Below, one piece after another: positions 1 to 9,739 of a stretch of DNA of 21,647 nucleotides (positions within the stretch are counted from its first letter, which is position 1; every line of letters starts with the position of its first letter). The stretch is from contig JBNGIS010008301.1 of the NCBI GenBank assembly GCA_049999725.1, positions 1 to 21,647 on the forward strand, in the 5' to 3' direction. The stretch is from Haplomitrium mnioides (lineage: Eukaryota > Marchantiophyta > Haplomitriopsida > Calobryales). A program made the translations under genes and the position numbers. The notes under the pieces were generated by a model. The model saw only the letters and a list, made by a program, of their open reading frames with translations. It ran no database searches and was not told where the DNA came from.

Positions 1-41
<41 letters not shown>
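1..41. repeat. (TA)n microsatellite, cut by the left edge
   Basis: Twenty uninterrupted TA dinucleotides open the window and run to about base 41, so the true length is unknown. This is a simple dinucleotide repeat of a kind common in plant intergenic DNA and likely to be polymorphic in length. No gene is attached to it. Confidence 0.97.
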
Positions 42-43
<2 letters not shown>

Positions 44-785
44 GCATTGCAATACATTGCCTACTTTTGGTGCCCTATATAAATATTGTTCTTATACCCG
101 CAACAACTTTTTGTGTGTGATTTAAGCATGAAGTGAGATAAGAAAGATTGGTAGCAAAACAAGAGTATTTCTCATATTGCCCTATTTTTGTATGATAGAA
201 AGTTCAATAAAAAAAACTAGGTGGCAATCATTAGACTTCATTATCTACTTAGAAAAATAGGTTTAAGTTGCATCTTAGTTCATAATACTCCAACGCTAAA
301 TGCCCTCCAAACCCTAGAAGACCATATTTCTAAACCATGCAAATGGAACCACTTTTCTGTGATTCGTTTGGAAGACAATATGCCATGCATTATAGTTTTC
401 AAAGAACACAAGCAAACAAAAAGAGAGAACCACCAATGCAATGTTGAGATGCCTCTTTTCACTACCATTTCTTAATCATATCAACATTGTCAATATGACT
501 CTTAATCTACATGACGTACTCAACAAATTTACTTTTGACAATGCCTTGAGGCAAGAAGAAATTTCCTCTTCCTCCCTTTGCTAGGGCATTCATGCAAGAA
601 ATATGTGCCACCTCTCTACTTCTCTTTCTTGTGTATTTGTAGAGCCATTCTTCATTGTGCATGCAAAAGGAAAAAAATAAGAGAAGTAATAACCGCTCTT
701 TTTTTGTTCTTTTGACCATTCAACATTGGAGACAAAAGTCTTACTCACCTCATGCCACCATCAAAATGGATGGTGCTTGTCAAGA
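42..785. other. Unassigned AT-rich DNA
   Basis: No gene recognised. The longest open stretch (221-475, +) has no recognisable domain and does not begin at an ATG. A TATA-box-like string, TATATAAATA, lies at 76-85, but no leader or coding start with good context follows within a plausible distance, so I do not call a promoter. Confidence 0.5.
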
Positions 786-789
786 AAAG

Positions 790-804
790 CCCTAAACCCT
801 AAAC
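790..804 (+). promoter_or_regulatory. Telo-box (two plant telomere-type units)
   Basis: CCCTAAACCCTAAAC is two tandem copies of the plant telomere heptamer on the C-rich strand. In plants, short interstitial copies (telo-boxes) are known promoter and leader elements, especially of translation-related and cell-cycle genes, bound by Myb/TRB-type telomere-repeat factors. Here it is followed by a pyrimidine-rich stretch (CTTCCTCTCTTCTCATCTT at about 811) and then by a splice-donor match at 879-886, an order that resembles a plant promoter with a leader exon. It could equally be a chance or relic motif, since no coding exon was found downstream. Confidence 0.45.
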
Positions 805-1082
805 ACTGGCACTTCCTCTCTTCTCATCTTGGTGAACTCAACATCTCACATTCTACACTTCAAATCAATCTTTCCTATCAGGTAAGAGGCAGAGATTGAG
901 TGGTGAGAATCTGTTACAACAAAGAGGGGGTTATAGAGGGGAGAAACCCTCTCCTTGCTAGAAAGAGGGTGAGAAGAGAGAACAATGGGTTCTTTACTTG
1001 TTGTTTGGGTTGTAGTATAATTGTGATTATCATCTATTGGTACTTTGGAGCAAGTAGTGGGAGTATTCTTGTAAGCTACTAA
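805..1082 (+). other. Possible transcript leader with a 5' splice-site match
   Basis: A pyrimidine-rich stretch is followed at 879-886 by CAG/GTAAG, a full match to the plant U1 donor consensus. Past the donor there is an open stretch of 60 codons to 1082 that opens at GTG, is partly hydrophobic near its end and resembles nothing I know. If transcription starts near the telo-box, this would be a non-coding leader exon and the beginning of an intron. There is no expression evidence and no acceptor or downstream exon could be assigned, so this remains a suggestion. Confidence 0.2.
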
Positions 1083-3007
1083 TCGGAATGAGGAATCGAG
1101 GATAGAAAAAGTATGGAAAGCAATATCATAGCCATAGGTATGTCACAGAGAGTTATGCCATTCCCTTAACATGGATTAACATGAGAATTTTAGGAGAATA
1201 GGTTTGTTAGTGCAATCTCAGTCGAAAGAATGTCTTTGAGCAATTTTGTCAAGAAAGAGTGCGACTCTATGGACTCTAAGTAAAACATGGGAGAAAAGAT
1301 TAGTCGGCAATTCATGACATCAACCTCTGCTCTTCCGAAGCATTCGGACAAGTCTGAATAGATACAAACGTGAGTCTAATAAATTAGATCTAGGACAAAA
1401 CAACAACTCTGATAAGACAATGGAGAAATCAACTAACTCAGATGGATTCTTGAAAGGGTCAAAGATGAGGTTTCGATGTATTGGAAAGGTAGAGAAATGG
1501 TGAGGACAACAACCAAGACACAAGGCAAAGTGGGGACTCAGAAAAGGGGGTGTGGGCAAAGTGGTGACTTTGATGGGACAGGGGTAGGAACAAAGAGGTA
1601 ACTCCAATGGAACAGAATTACCACCGAATAAAGCTTGAGACCAACAAATATGAAGAGGGACTGACATGTAGGTTAAACCCACGCAAAAGTTATTGAGTAT
1701 TAAAGACAACTCATCGAGGAAGCTAGTGGGTCAAGGGAGAATGTCAGAGGTACAAACTATCGGACGAGTCATTCCAACTTCCTAGTTGAAAACAACATCC
1801 GACGACGGCGAAGGACTAGATAGAAGGTGGGACTGTTAGGTAGTCGAAGGGACCAATGGCCCAAGACCAAGCCAAAGACATGTCGGATTTGGTAGATAAT
1901 AAGAATAATAGCTTGGAACCTATGGTTTATAGGAAGAGAAAAGTGAGGGACCTACGGATAAAAGACAAGTGATGTGGGACAGTTTCCCAACGGAATGTAA
2001 TAAACCAATAACTAGGAGGAATCTTACGGCGATTCAAGATGAGCTAAACCTGAGAAATATTTCTTCAACATAAACGACTATGATTACTGACTTTCGGTAG
2101 ACCAAGGAGGGACGTGAATTTAAGGAATACATTGTTGAAAATTATAGGTGTGGTAAGGAAGAGCTCTTTACTCATATGAAGTAGTACATGTGCTAAGGAC
2201 TCAAAAGTTCATGTTCTCAAGAATCTAAGAGCCACAAATGCTCAACTAAAAAACCAACCGTGGAAATCCAATGGCTGATAAACTTTCTTTGTGCAACTTA
2301 GGCTAAAATCCACAAAACTTAAATAAACTGTCTAGAAATACAAAAATAGAGAAATACACCACACAGAGGGAGACTTATTGTTTTGGAATGAGTCCTTTTT
2401 CTTACGCTCTGAACATTAATAAGGAACAAACATCTAGAGAAACACAAAAAAATAAAGAGGTGGGCCCATTTTTCTGAGGTTGGCCTTCTGTTGCTAGCCT
2501 CCACATCCAAATATTTCTCAAAGTAAGACAACATATAGCATTGAAAATGGCATACAAATAGGAACATGGGGAGCGACTACATATACACCTACTACTCAAC
2601 CATACAATGGGAGCATCATCATTAAAACTACTCAATAACTTCAAAGTAGAGTTTTGACAACACATGCCCTCTATAGGAGTTGTATAAGAGGCTGATTTGC
2701 ATATCTCTCCTAGCAAACTCAGCACCGCAACTTCTCTAACACACATGACTAGATTTCTCTTTTTTTTGTATTTTCTACTATCTCTTCTTCTTCCTATCTA
2801 CAAGTCTCACAATACTTAGAACTAAAAATAGATCACATCACAAACATCTACATGGTCATAATTTTCTTACAATCTTTATAGAAGCTTCTTTCGCTCCTCT
2901 CACCACACACCATGAAACAAATTCTCCAACAAATTCTCCACTATTTGATTTCATTTCTTCTCCATCACCTCTTTGAATGAACTAGAGTCACATTCTTTTA
3001 TAATTAG
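1083..3007. other. Unassigned DNA, no gene recognised
   Basis: About 1.9 kb, with a purine-biased plus strand between roughly 1100 and 2100. On the minus strand, 1320-1709 stays open for 129 codons, but the product is a Pro/Leu/Ser-rich low-complexity peptide of the sort expected from reading the complement of purine-rich DNA. The open stretches at 2319-2746 (-) overlap each other in two frames and show no domain. I cannot tell whether this is old transposon sequence or plain intergenic DNA. Confidence 0.45.
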
Positions 3008-3009
3008 TT

Positions 3010-3096
3010 GAGGGAGCCGAGCAAGCGAGAGAGAGCTAGAATGAGAGCTAGAGCTCTAGTAAGCAAGAGCAAGATCAAGCATTTGAGCGAGAGTGA
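3010..3096 (+). repeat. Purine-rich low-complexity stretch
   Basis: The plus strand is built mainly from GAG, GAGC and AAGC steps (gagcaagcgagagagagc and similar). It contains a perfect 12-bp palindrome, CTAGAGCTCTAG, at 3048-3059. Plant GA-rich tracts can bind BPC/GAGA factors or sit in leaders, but here there is no adjacent gene to support that. It is described as simple sequence only. Confidence 0.6.
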
Positions 3097-5140
3097 GATG
3101 TCGACGACATCCCTTGGCTATATCCAATTCCAAGAAAAAAACATTTTCATGTTGCATCGTCTATTTGAACACTCTTGGATTTTCTTCATCAATTCCTCAC
3201 CATCTTCCTTGTCTAGTATCCCTTTTTCTATCTCATGTTGTTAATAAATACCTTAACCAAGTCTCGATCATTGATGAATCTGATTTTTTGGGTCTTCTCT
3301 TGTGCTCCATATGTGTTTACTTGATTTCTTGATTACAACCATATAAATTAGACTGCTACAAAACCCACAAAAAAAGGTATAAAGACTATCCCACTACTTC
3401 TTTTTAGAATTTGCTCACCATATTTGGATCAACCATTTCTTTGGAATTTCCTGATAATCAGCTGGTTTCTTGATTGGAGTTGGCTCGTACGTACTCAAAC
3501 TTGCCATCTACACATTAATTTGAGTCTAGTCTAAAGCATAATTTCTAGTATAACAAAATATAACTATTTATAGAATCAATCCTATTTTTCCGTTTGTTGA
3601 AGAGTTGATAACATGTCAATGTAGATCTTGATCTCTTACAATTCTTTGGTGTAGAGCCAATTTTGTTGAAGACACGTCGATGAAGATCCAATTAGCTTGT
3701 TTTCGTGTCTTCTATGCTTCTTCTATTACACATTTCTTCTCAACCTTCCTTCGTAACAGAATCAATGGAGTATTTGAATAGATCATCATCAAAGCATTGA
3801 ATGGATGATGTACTAAACTCTTTTGAACAACACTAGAATACTGAGCATGAGCAAGCAATGTACTTTCATGCATTCACAACCAACATGATGTTACTCCGTA
3901 CAACCATCACTACTAGTAAAAATATTAACTAGCTAGCGCAAGTTGAATGATGGTGACGAATTCAAGAATGTGTCTCATCTTCCCTCATGTTTTTCCTTCC
4001 TTTGACCTCAACTACACTATCGTAGTCAACTATAGAGGTTACATTAAAGGATTTCTTTGGTAAAGCTTGGTTTACGAGAGCTTTCGATGATTTTTTTCAA
4101 TACAATTCAGGCTTCAATCCATTTGAGAGGAATGCTCTTTAAACCGCTATAGCTTAGCTTTTGGAGCTAGAATTGAAGAAAAAAACTTCCATTTTGTCTT
4201 ATGCTTCAAAGCAAGTGAGCTCGTTACTAGTCTCATTGCACTTTATCTGATGAAGCATTCCAACAATTTGATGAGTTGTTGGACAAAATATCCTAGACTT
4301 TAGAATACCTTTTTCTATGTTTTCTATCATTGTTGAATTTTCTTACAATATCCTTAACTCTTGTAGGAAATGGTGTTGATGAGTAGACACCATGAGCAAT
4401 GAGCTTGTGCTTATGTTGATCAATCAAACACATATGAAGTTTCAAGTGTTTGGACTTTTGTGATCTCCTTCTTGACATACATTTTCTCTAATGCAGCAGC
4501 TTGTTGTAATCCCAATGCTTCTTGAATCAATGGCTCTATTGTTTTCCATGGTGTTCCTAAAGATGCAAGTTGGGACATGTGGTGTTCTTGTATGCCAACA
4601 ATTGTGAATGATAACACCACCCTTGGCCAAGAGAGTTTGTTTTATACTTGATGAAAATCTTGCATTCTCTAAATCCTTACTGTTAAAGAAATGAATTCAA
4701 GCCACAATGAGTCAATATCCATGAAGTCATTTTTATCATTGTTATATGATACCAAAGTAACTTATCAAGAGGAGTTCCAAATTTCTAGACTAGAGATATC
4801 AAAGGCAAAATCATCCACAAGTGAGGAAAATTGAATCAAAGGCAAAATCACTCATGAGAAAAGTTGATGATCACCACCTCAAGGAACTCAAAGTGTTCTA
4901 GTCATTTGTCACCATTGACTAGAATGACTAAGGTGGAGACTATCTTTACGGTTTTCACTATAGTCATTTCTGATTTTTGTCTAAAATGATAGCGTGGTGT
5001 AATTATTTTGGATAGTTGGCATTCTGGATTGTTATTTCCCAATCATTTATGTTGCCTCACCTTTGTTTTTGATCATTTTAATACATTACTCCATTATGTG
5101 TTAGGTCATAGAGGACGATGTTTTCTTCTAATGGTTTTCA
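3097..5140. other. Unassigned DNA with a few short open stretches
   Basis: No gene recognised. At 4293-4630 on the minus strand two or three overlapping frames stay open for 60-66 codons. One (4420-4620) reads as an ordinary mixed peptide containing LGLQQAAALEKMYVKKEITK, which could be an exon or transposon fragment, but I recognise no family. Two imperfect copies of a roughly 30-bp string occur near 3597 and 3665, and a 16-bp string, ATCAAAGGCAAAATCA, occurs twice 38 bp apart near 4797 and 4835. Nothing else stands out. Confidence 0.4.
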
Positions 5141-5149
5141 ACTTTACAA

Positions 5150-5820
5150 TCTACAAATACTTGTGATGATTTTCCAACCGTTGGTGTAGTTTCTCAAAAT
5201 AATGTTCAAGAGCAAGAGGAAGAAGCTCCAATCAAATGTATATTTTGTCCATGTCAAGCAATAGATAATGAATTTTCTAGTTCGAGACATGGGATCGTTT
5301 CACATCAAACAAGATACAATCACAAATTCAGCAACGTACATGATAAGAAGGTCAAAATGTTCATTTGTATTGTTGCATCACTTGACTCAAAAAGCAAATC
5401 ATTTTGGATTCCAAAAGTCTAAAAAGTTTTGTCATTTGATGGGGAAGAACCTCCTAACCCAAAACAAGTACGTGTTCAAAGGTATGCTTGTAAGGATGAG
5501 AATGTGTTTTCTCAATAATACTTTCCAAAGAAAATAGCATACACAAAAGGAGAATGCAAGTACTTTATACATATTGATGTACCAAATGCAACACACATCA
5601 TGATGCTCTCTTTTGATTTTCTTCCAACACAAAAAACCAGTAGAAGAAAAAAACTTCAACAACTATCAAATCTAACATTTTTGAATATGAGAGACAAAAA
5701 GCTAGCCAGTCTCAACTGTTTGAAAGAGAATCAAACAATGTGATCAACACTAATGGAGACCATAAGAATCTTAATAAATCTTCTAAAGCTGACTTCAAAG
5801 AAATGGAAACCACTGATTGA
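5150..5820 (+). pseudogene. Copy A: C-terminal part of a DUF7869-type gene, decayed
   Basis: A broken coding sequence, identified because copy B (20741-21647, -) and part of copy C (7381-8345, -) encode the same peptide with different wording. In order it reads EEEAPIKCIFC (about 5216), TRYNHKFSN and MFICIVASLD (about 5310-5390), LSFDGEEPPNPKQVRVQ (about 5430-5483), YFPKKIAYTKG (about 5519), MMLSFDFL (about 5603-5626), then after a frameshift near 5630-5640, TTIKSNIFEYERQKA, VINTNGDHKN and a final KEMETTD before TGA at 5818-5820. Stops interrupt the first frame at 5420-5422 and 5516-5518. The stop lies at the same place as in copy B, so this looks like the true C-terminus. The conserved block itself has no function I can name; its link to DUF7869 rests on copy C. 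The DUF7869 core is absent upstream, so this copy is 5'-truncated near 5140. It converges on the array at 6300-7075. Confidence 0.7.
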
Positions 5821-6299
5821 ATCAATTTGTGGCTATATTTTCAAAGTAAATTACTACTCTTGTAAACTATGAGCGTACTACTCAAAGCCTAAACAAATTT
5901 CTTTTTTTGCAAAAGAAAATGACATTTTTAGATTCAAAACAAGGGGAAAACGAGGGTATTTAGAAAAAAGTCTCAGAGTTTTTTTAATTGATTTTTTGGC
6001 ATTTTCAACAAGCTTGTTGGATCAAAATAAAATATTTGCATCCAAAATTTAATGAAATTCTTAGTTTTCTATGAAAATATTTAAAACCTTAAATTCAATC
6101 AAAAGACAAAAATGTGTTTTTCAATATAAACTTGAAATTTGAACTCAAAACATTCCAATTCTCTAATTTCCAAAAATTATCAAAATTTCATCATTTTCAA
6201 ATTAGACTTTTAGCTCAGAATTCATGCGCTCATGAACATAATAATACTACAAATTAATTATTTGAAAAATAAACAAAAAACTTGGTAAAGAGCCCAAGC
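5821..6299. other. AT-rich block resembling 19130-19400
   Basis: No gene. From about 5940 (AAAACGAGGGTATTTAGAAA) the plus strand resembles the stretch from about 19151 (AAAACGAGGTTAATTTTTAG), and the resemblance seems to continue through T-rich sequence for 100-200 bp. Both stretches lie on the same side of a palindrome-core minisatellite array. In such AT-rich DNA similarity judged by eye is weak evidence. Confidence 0.35.
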
Positions 6300-6548
6300 A
6301 TGCTAGGAGTTTGAGATACTAGTTTGGAGTCTAGAAGCATGCAAGATTTATAAACCAAACCTACCACAGAGTTCCAAACCTATGCTTCAAAGTCCAAGCA
6401 AGAAGGGGCTTCAAGTTCAACTTCGAATTCCATGTGTGCATGGGGTTGAGTGGCTCAAGTGCACACAATGCTTTAGCAATCCAAACGCACATAAGGCTCA
6501 ATAGTCAACGTGCACAAAGGCTTTAGCAATCTCTGTGCGCCTAGATGC

Positions 6549-6652
6549 TAGTAGTCAAAGTGCATAAAGGATTGAATAATCTAAGCACATAATAGNNNNN
6601 NNNNNTAGTAGTCAAAGTGCATAAAGGATTGAATAATCTAAGCACATAATAG
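6549..6652. repeat. 47-bp direct duplication flanking the gap
   Basis: Bases 6549-6595 and 6606-6652 are identical over all 47 bases and are separated only by ten Ns. Because the copies abut both gap edges exactly, this is most simply two contig ends that overlap by 47 bp and were scaffolded with a placeholder instead of being merged. A true tandem duplication is less likely, since the other repeat units here are diverged. Confidence 0.9.
6596..6605. other. Assembly gap (10 N)
   Basis: Ten Ns inside the 25-bp array. The round size and the identical 47-bp flanks suggest a nominal gap, not a measured distance. The number of repeat units in this array cannot be trusted. Confidence 0.98.
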
Positions 6653-7075
6653 ATTCTAAGTATGGATTCTAAGTTGTGCTTCAAAGTCCATGCACACATA
6701 TGACTCAATAGTCTAAGAATACAGTTGCTTCATCTATCCATGTGTGCATGGGGTTCCAAGTTCTAAAGAGTCTATGCTTGCATAAGGCTCAATAGTTCAA
6801 GGTCATAGTGGCTTGAACAACCCATGTGCGCAAAAGGGATAGTTGTTTTGGTGAAAAGTAGCTTTAGCAATCTCTACATGCAAGAGGTTCCAAAATCGAC
6901 ATCAAAGTTCAGGCGCGCATGCATGAGAGTCTATATGTCCATAAGGTTTTGAGTTCTATATCAAAGATCATGCAAGCATATGGCTTAGTAGTCCAGGTGT
7001 GAAAGGGCTTCAGCAATTCATGCTTACAATGCCAAAGTGTTTAGTAGTCTAAACACTCAACTGCTTCCAAGCAAT

Positions 7076-7380
7076 GAGTAGGTAGGAAATAAATCAGTAA
7101 TATTTTTTTATCTTGAATAGTTTGACAAACAAAATGAAGATTACTATTTTTGTTTGAAGTACATTGACACATGATAAAAAAAACTAACCTTGAATAGTTC
7201 AAACATGCATTGAGTTCTATCTCAATAAAAAGAGGTCACTAGAATAAAAACACTCATATACTTTATGAATTATACAAAATATAAATTACAATATAATTTG
7301 AAATTAAAACATGAACAATACAATAGAGAAACATTTATTTTAGAAAAGAATTATAGATGGACTAAACTACTAGTCTCTAT
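7076..7380. other. AT-rich spacer between array and copy C
   Basis: No gene. Very AT-rich and lying directly beyond the stop of copy C, so it would be its 3' flank or untranslated region. The corresponding spacer beside copy B (20281-20740) is similarly AT-rich, but I could not align the two convincingly by eye. Confidence 0.5.
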
Positions 7381-8345
7381 CTATTTAGAGCTAATCTCAA
7401 GTGACCCATCAAGATTCTTGCGATCCCCTTCAGTGTCGTTTACATTGTTTCATTCTCTTTCAAACACTTGATAATGAGTTGCTTTCTATCTCTCGTATTC
7501 AAACATGTTTGATTCGATTGTTGCAAGAGTGGTTTTCTCAGTTGTATTTTTTGTGTATTTTTTGTTTTACGTAGACAAATTACACATTTGATTGGAGCTA
7601 TAGACACTTGAATTTTTGAACACCATATAGAGGCAACCAAAATTTTCATCTTTTGAAAATTGTTTACTCCAAATCTTTGTAGTAGAGTCACTCAACTTGA
7701 ACTTTAATTGCTGATTAAAGGTTCCATCATTAATCTTTTGTACCAAAATGAGAAGTTGTTCTAGAAACTATTTGAAATCACAAGTTTGTGTAAGAACAAT
7801 TGCTTATAGTTTTGGATTATAGGATTATTGTAGCGTCTTGCTAAGACTCGTTACTATAAAAGCATTGATATGTTTCAAACATTTCAAAAATTTATTGAGC
7901 ATCTGATTGATTTTATTATAGGTATAGCCAATCATCAGAAGAATTCCATTTTGTTTGGATATTTTAGCCTCTTCATTGCCAAGAACATCTTTCAAAAAAT
8001 CAAAAATTGTGTTGTATTATCAAGCTAAAGATACAACATAAGAGGTAAAGACTCTTGAAAAATACATAATATTTTGTTCAACACTGTAATAGTTATGTTA
8101 GCGTCACTTTTCAAGTTGTCATATGTAAAGAAGACCCTTGAAGACAGAGTATGGTTGAAAATTGAAGCACCCACAACATGCAAACCCACCAAATAATCTT
8201 TATCAATATTTTTTGGTGGTGATGGCTAATATAGAATTGTTATTTTCTTCTTATCTATATCATTAATCATGATACTCAAGTACTTTTGACTATTGATATA
8301 AAACTTTTCTTTGAAGGTTTGCAAGTTTTGTCTTTTCATTCATTT
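7381..8345 (-). pseudogene. Copy C: DUF7869-family gene, decayed, with the core domain
   Basis: Reading the minus strand downwards, the frames give HHD, stop, QMNEKTKLANLQ (about 8355-8315), then after a frameshift SQKYLSIMINDIDKKK (about 8290-8245), LVGLHVVGASI and SRVFFTYDNLKSDANITITV (about 8190-8085), LMLYL-stop-LDN (stop at 8025-8027, where the family has Q), and in another frame LLIGYTYNKINQMLNKF (about 7940-7890). Spacing and wording match, from memory, the DUF7869 signatures SIIIDGMDQ, HVVGA, FYDL..DSN/DANLTI, YLQLDN and GHTHEDIDQ. The acidic residues of the last motif are lost here (N, K and N). Downstream come APIKCVIC and then, with most of the block seen in copies A and B missing, KTTLATIESNMFEYER and GDRKNLDGSLEI, ending at TAG 7381-7383. 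Frameshifts and stops make it non-functional. DUF7869 has no proven function; its D, LDN and HTHEDID motifs suggest a DDE-like nuclease fold. Confidence 0.72.
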
Positions 8346-9739
8346 GTTAGTCATGATGAAGAAAAAATTGGCGATTATTATTAGCTACACCACAAGTAAA
8401 ACCAATTTATATCAATAATGTAAGAAAAGATATATTTTTATTGAGAAATTGAAAAGACGTTGGAAGGTTTCTCATACACGCATGAGGAAACAAAGAAATG
8501 ACAACAACAAATCTCAAGGATTATTGCAATAACAAGGTGAATTTTGAAATAATCAGCTCAACCTTCTTTTGAGGTTCTTTTGCTCAAAGAGGCAAATAAA
8601 GTATGCAAAGAACCAAATCCACTCCCAAATCACTCACCTCATCAGATCACCCCCCTTTCTTTCCAAGTCAGATTTTAGATTCTCAATTTTGGATCCAAGA
8701 GCTCTTCTACGGATGAAATCAAAGTCATCACATTTTTTTCAAAAGGATACGTCGAAACAATAGAAACTTTACGAAATAACAATAAGGAGCGCTTTCGACA
8801 CCATTTTCAACCTAGAAGCTTGACTGTCTCGTTGACTATCGTCTTAACCAACAAGTTGATTATCTTGCTAGAAAAACAACTTAGCTAACATCACCAACAA
8901 TGTTTTTCTAATCACTGGTCAAAACAAATTCTAATGTTGTATTGTTTGGCACCAGTTTTTGCTTGAAAGCTTGACCGTCACTCTTCTGGATGTAATTGAA
9001 TTGTCACATTACTTTCGATGTGAATTTTTAGACTAAAATTCTTTCTTTTTGTGCTAACTTCCTTGACTCACTATAGCTCAACACGCGTTTGATGATTAAC
9101 TTTGGAAATTCCTTCCTGCACCTTAGAACTTCCTTATCCTCACTTTTCTTCCAATCACTCCTCTCTTTCCCTCTTGAAACCCTTCGTTTGAGTCGATTCA
9201 GATTATTACAATATTATTGGCTTATGTAAACCAGCTTGAATTTAGAAGAATGAAAACAAGTTTTGATAGGACTTGGAACATAAGAAGGCCGTCCAACTTC
9301 CTTGCCTCACAAGGGGCGACCAATCAAGCATCATCTCCCTTTTCTAAATTTACAAGATCTATATATGTTCTCTTTAAATTTTCTTTCTAATTCTTCTCGA
9401 GAATTTATCATCTCTACGACAATCTAAATATAAAACTTTTTGCAACATCTTGTGAAGCCTTTAAAGCACTTGTAATTTTCCTTTTAATGAACACTTTCTC
9501 ACCAATTTTCTTCTTTGTAAAACATAAACTTTCAAGAACTCAAAGAAATAAGGAATTAGAATGCCAAATCATGAATCTTTCACTTGTTTTCTCCTTTCAC
9601 AATTACAAATAATACCAACAAATCTTAAACACGCTTAGGCTATAGGCTTAACTAAAGTGTCAAAAACAATAATGAATATTGTACACTTTAAAAATTTAAA
9701 TGCACAAGAATTACAAACAACAATTACAAATAAGGGTTT
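8346..9739. other. Unassigned DNA upstream of copy C
   Basis: The first 150 bp or so may continue copy C towards its N-terminus on the minus strand, but no motif is legible. From 8560 to 9340 the plus strand is C/T-rich and includes CTTCCTTATCCTCAC-type tracts; no protein, LTR pair or RNA gene was recognised. Beyond 9340 the sequence becomes AT-rich and grades into the next array. The 64-codon open stretch at 8569-8763 (+) has no recognisable domain. Confidence 0.4.

Larger units (their letters stand above)
6300..7075 (+). repeat. Degenerate 25-bp-period minisatellite array
   Basis: Between 6457 and 6595 five consecutive units start at 6457, 6482, 6507, 6532 and 6557, exactly 25 bp apart, and a sixth begins at 6582. 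Two unit endings tend to alternate, TTTAGCAATC and CAATAGTC, so a 50-bp dimer is likely. Most units carry a core such as GTGCACA, ACGCACAT or CATGCACACAT, imperfect palindromes related to those of the other three arrays. Further right (6700-7075) 25-bp units recur (for example CATGCACACATATGACTC) among longer, irregular units. The array is interrupted by the assembly gap at 6596-6605. It lies about 300 bp beyond the 3' end of copy C. It has no spacers of unique sequence and is not CRISPR-like. Confidence 0.8.

Noticed and set aside
76-85. TATATAAATA as a TATA box
   Set aside because: Such strings are common in AT-rich DNA and this one lies beside a (TA)n tract; no gene follows.
1320-1709. 129-codon open stretch on the minus strand
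   Set aside because: Pro/Leu/Ser-rich product that reflects reading the complement of purine-rich DNA; no domain and no supporting context.
3597-3692. Two similar ~30-bp strings (GTTGAAGAGTTGATAAC... and GTTGAAGACACGTCGATG...)
   Set aside because: Only two imperfect copies, without an array or a functional context; too weak for a repeat call.
4898-4928. Nested inverted repeat (TAGTCATT / AATGACTA and CTAGTCA / TGACTAG)
   Set aside because: Stems of 7-8 bp are expected by chance in a window this size, and no transposon ends or RNA gene adjoin it.
6300-7075. CRISPR array
   Set aside because: Units are contiguous and diverged with no unique spacers, no cas genes are present, and the setting is a plant nuclear genome.
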